NCBI RefSeq assembly: GCF_026262505.1
Contig: NC_067205.1
Span: 27,668,556-27,732,555 of the forward strand
From: Trichomonas vaginalis G3
Lineage: Eukaryota > Parabasalia > Trichomonadida > Trichomonadidae
Length of the DNA: 64,000 bases
Direction of reading: 5' to 3'
Of the stretch, positions 62,801 to 64,000 are shown piece by piece; position 1 is the first letter of the stretch; the number at the start of each line of letters is the position of its first letter. Position numbers and translations under genes: made by a program. A model generated the notes under the pieces. The model was not told the origin of the DNA and did not search any database. It saw only the letters and a program-made list of their open reading frames with translations.

Positions 62801-64000
62801 TGTTATGTGAATTCCAAAGGTATTACATACATTCCTGACCTCGTTCATTTTGTTGGCTGAATTCAGCCAAAAATAAAGTTTATGTATAGAATTTGTATAG
62901 AATCTAACACGTTTTCTAACACGTTTTCTAACATGCGTCTAAACTCTCCGAAAATCACCTGAAATTATACATTATCGTGAAGAAAAATGTTCCAATAAAG
63001 TCATCTATATGTGCATGTCTATCGACTACGATGTTTTCAGATACGTTGTCTAACCTCTGATTTTCACTTTCTTCGTAATGTTTTGTCAAGACTTCTTCGT
63101 TAATTGAGTGTAAAGGAACGCCAAATAAAGTTATGTTAGCATGTTAGATCTAAACACGTTTTCTACACGTTTTCTAACGCTCTTGAATTTCTCATGACTT
63201 CTTCGTAAATGTTTGTCAAGACTTCTTCGGTATGAGTGTAAGGACACAAAAAATAAATTATGTTAGCATGTAGATTAACACGTTTTCCTAAACGTTTTCT
63301 AACGCCTCTTGAATTTTCATGACTTCTTCGTAAATGTTTGTCAAGACTTCTTGTAATGCGTGTAAGGACCAAAATAAGTTTAATGTGTAGAATGTTAGAT
63401 CTCACGCCTGTTTTTTCACGCTCTTATTCTTCTAACCGCTCTGAATTTTCATGACTTCTTCGTAATGTTTTTGTCAAGACTTCTTCGTAATGAGTGTAAA
63501 GGACGCAAAAATAAAGTTTATGTATGAGAATGTTAGATCTAACACGTTTTCCTAACCACAGTTTTCCTAAGCCTCATTTCTACCCTCTTGAATTTGTCCA
63601 TGGACTTCTTCGTAATGTTTTGTCAAGACTCGTCATCGTAATGATGTAAAGGGACCCCAAACATAATGTTTAAGTGAAGAGGTGGATCTACCTGTTTTTC
63701 ACACTCTTTTTCACTCTTTGATATTTGTTCTGATGAATTTTCCACGAAAAGAAAAAATAAAAGTTAGATTTTATCTTTTTTTTATTTTTTATTTTGTATT
63801 AAAGATTATATTCAACAATCGGCACAACAACATTCAAACAACAGCACAAACTCGTTAGTCATAATCCAAACATCTATCGTTATAGTACAGATGAAAAGCT
63901 TCATTCCTTCTTCATTATACTTTTGAAACAGAAATCGCAGAAGATAAAGCAGAACTTTTAACATGTAATCTTAGACTGTAGTGCGAAGATTTGAACAATT
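56879..64000 (+). repeat. Noisy second copy of the satellite array
   Basis: Matches roughly 48.7-55.6 kb in order: KilA-N starts near 57863, 58934, 60750 and 62454 (spacings 1,071, 1,816 and 1,704, each a few percent longer than 1,042, 1,750 and 1,623). It ends with a copy of the start of the 248-aa gene near 63,800. Differences are dense and mostly single-base insertions or deletions, unlike the near-identity among clean units. This pattern fits uncorrected long-read sequence near a contig end. I list no genes in it. Confidence 0.85.
63805..64000 (+). pseudogene. Noisy partial copy of the 248-aa gene
   Basis: Matches the first 190 bases of 55398-56144 with many single-base differences and is cut by the window end. 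Same interpretation as the surrounding noisy block. Confidence 0.6.

Noticed and set aside
57863-63100. Decayed KilA-N pseudogenes with many breaks
   Set aside because: The dense single-base insertions and deletions affect coding and non-coding parts alike and mirror the clean array in order. Sequencing noise explains them better than evolutionary decay.
1-64000. tRNA, rRNA or other structured RNA genes
   Set aside because: I found no cloverleaf or rRNA-like sequence by reading. The strong hairpins seen are in the satellite and in the element 2 terminus.
43296-64000. Right terminus of element 2
   Set aside because: No inverted copy of AGTAGTGGGGCTTCC could be found, so the right end was not placed.

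Overview
This window looks like nuclear DNA of a trichomonad (parabasalid protist, Trichomonas or Tritrichomonas type). It is very AT-rich. Its long host reading frames are intronless and use ordinary stop codons, TGA included. It carries Polinton/Maverick elements and a mariner of about 1.3 kb resembling the Tvmar1 type known from Trichomonas vaginalis. The species is inferred from style only.

Layout. 1-9.6 kb: one giant host gene on the minus strand (2,997 codons) encoding an acidic repeat protein. 9,666-30,893: a complete-length Polinton of 21.2 kb with 79-bp identical terminal inverted repeats and a 6-bp target duplication (AGATTC). Plus-strand genes lie on its left (DNA polymerase B, integrase, primase-helicase) and mainly minus-strand genes on its right (KilA-N, fibre, virion-like proteins, packaging ATPase, major capsid). 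Several genes are uninterrupted and others are broken; it is treated here as a young fossil. 30.9-35.8 kb: host intergenic DNA, a membrane-protein gene and a decayed pogo/Tigger-like DNA transposon. 35,794 onward: the left part of a second, different Polinton-like element (Dam-like methyltransferase, two penton-like genes, fibre, integrase, small virion-like proteins). Its right end is not visible.

43.3-56.9 kb: a GC-richer insert, then a large satellite array. The array alternates about 1.04-kb and 1.75-kb units. Each unit has a promoter-like segment, a short KilA-N reading frame, hairpins, and clusters of palindromes centred on AGATCT (48 counted by eye to 56.9 kb). One KilA-N copy is split by the mariner. 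Two further genes follow at 55.4-56.3 kb. 56.9-64 kb repeats the same array with dense single-base differences and is most likely unpolished long-read sequence near a contig end.

How the parts may work together (inference). Both Polinton-like elements place a short AT-rich motif directly against start codons, which looks like one shared promoter type. They share a fibre module and a nearly identical KilA-N N-terminus, so modules have moved between them. The palindromes contain GATC, the classical Dam target, and element 2 encodes a Dam-family methyltransferase. A methylation-sensitive, KilA-N-linked regulatory satellite is therefore the most interesting testable idea, but nothing here proves it.
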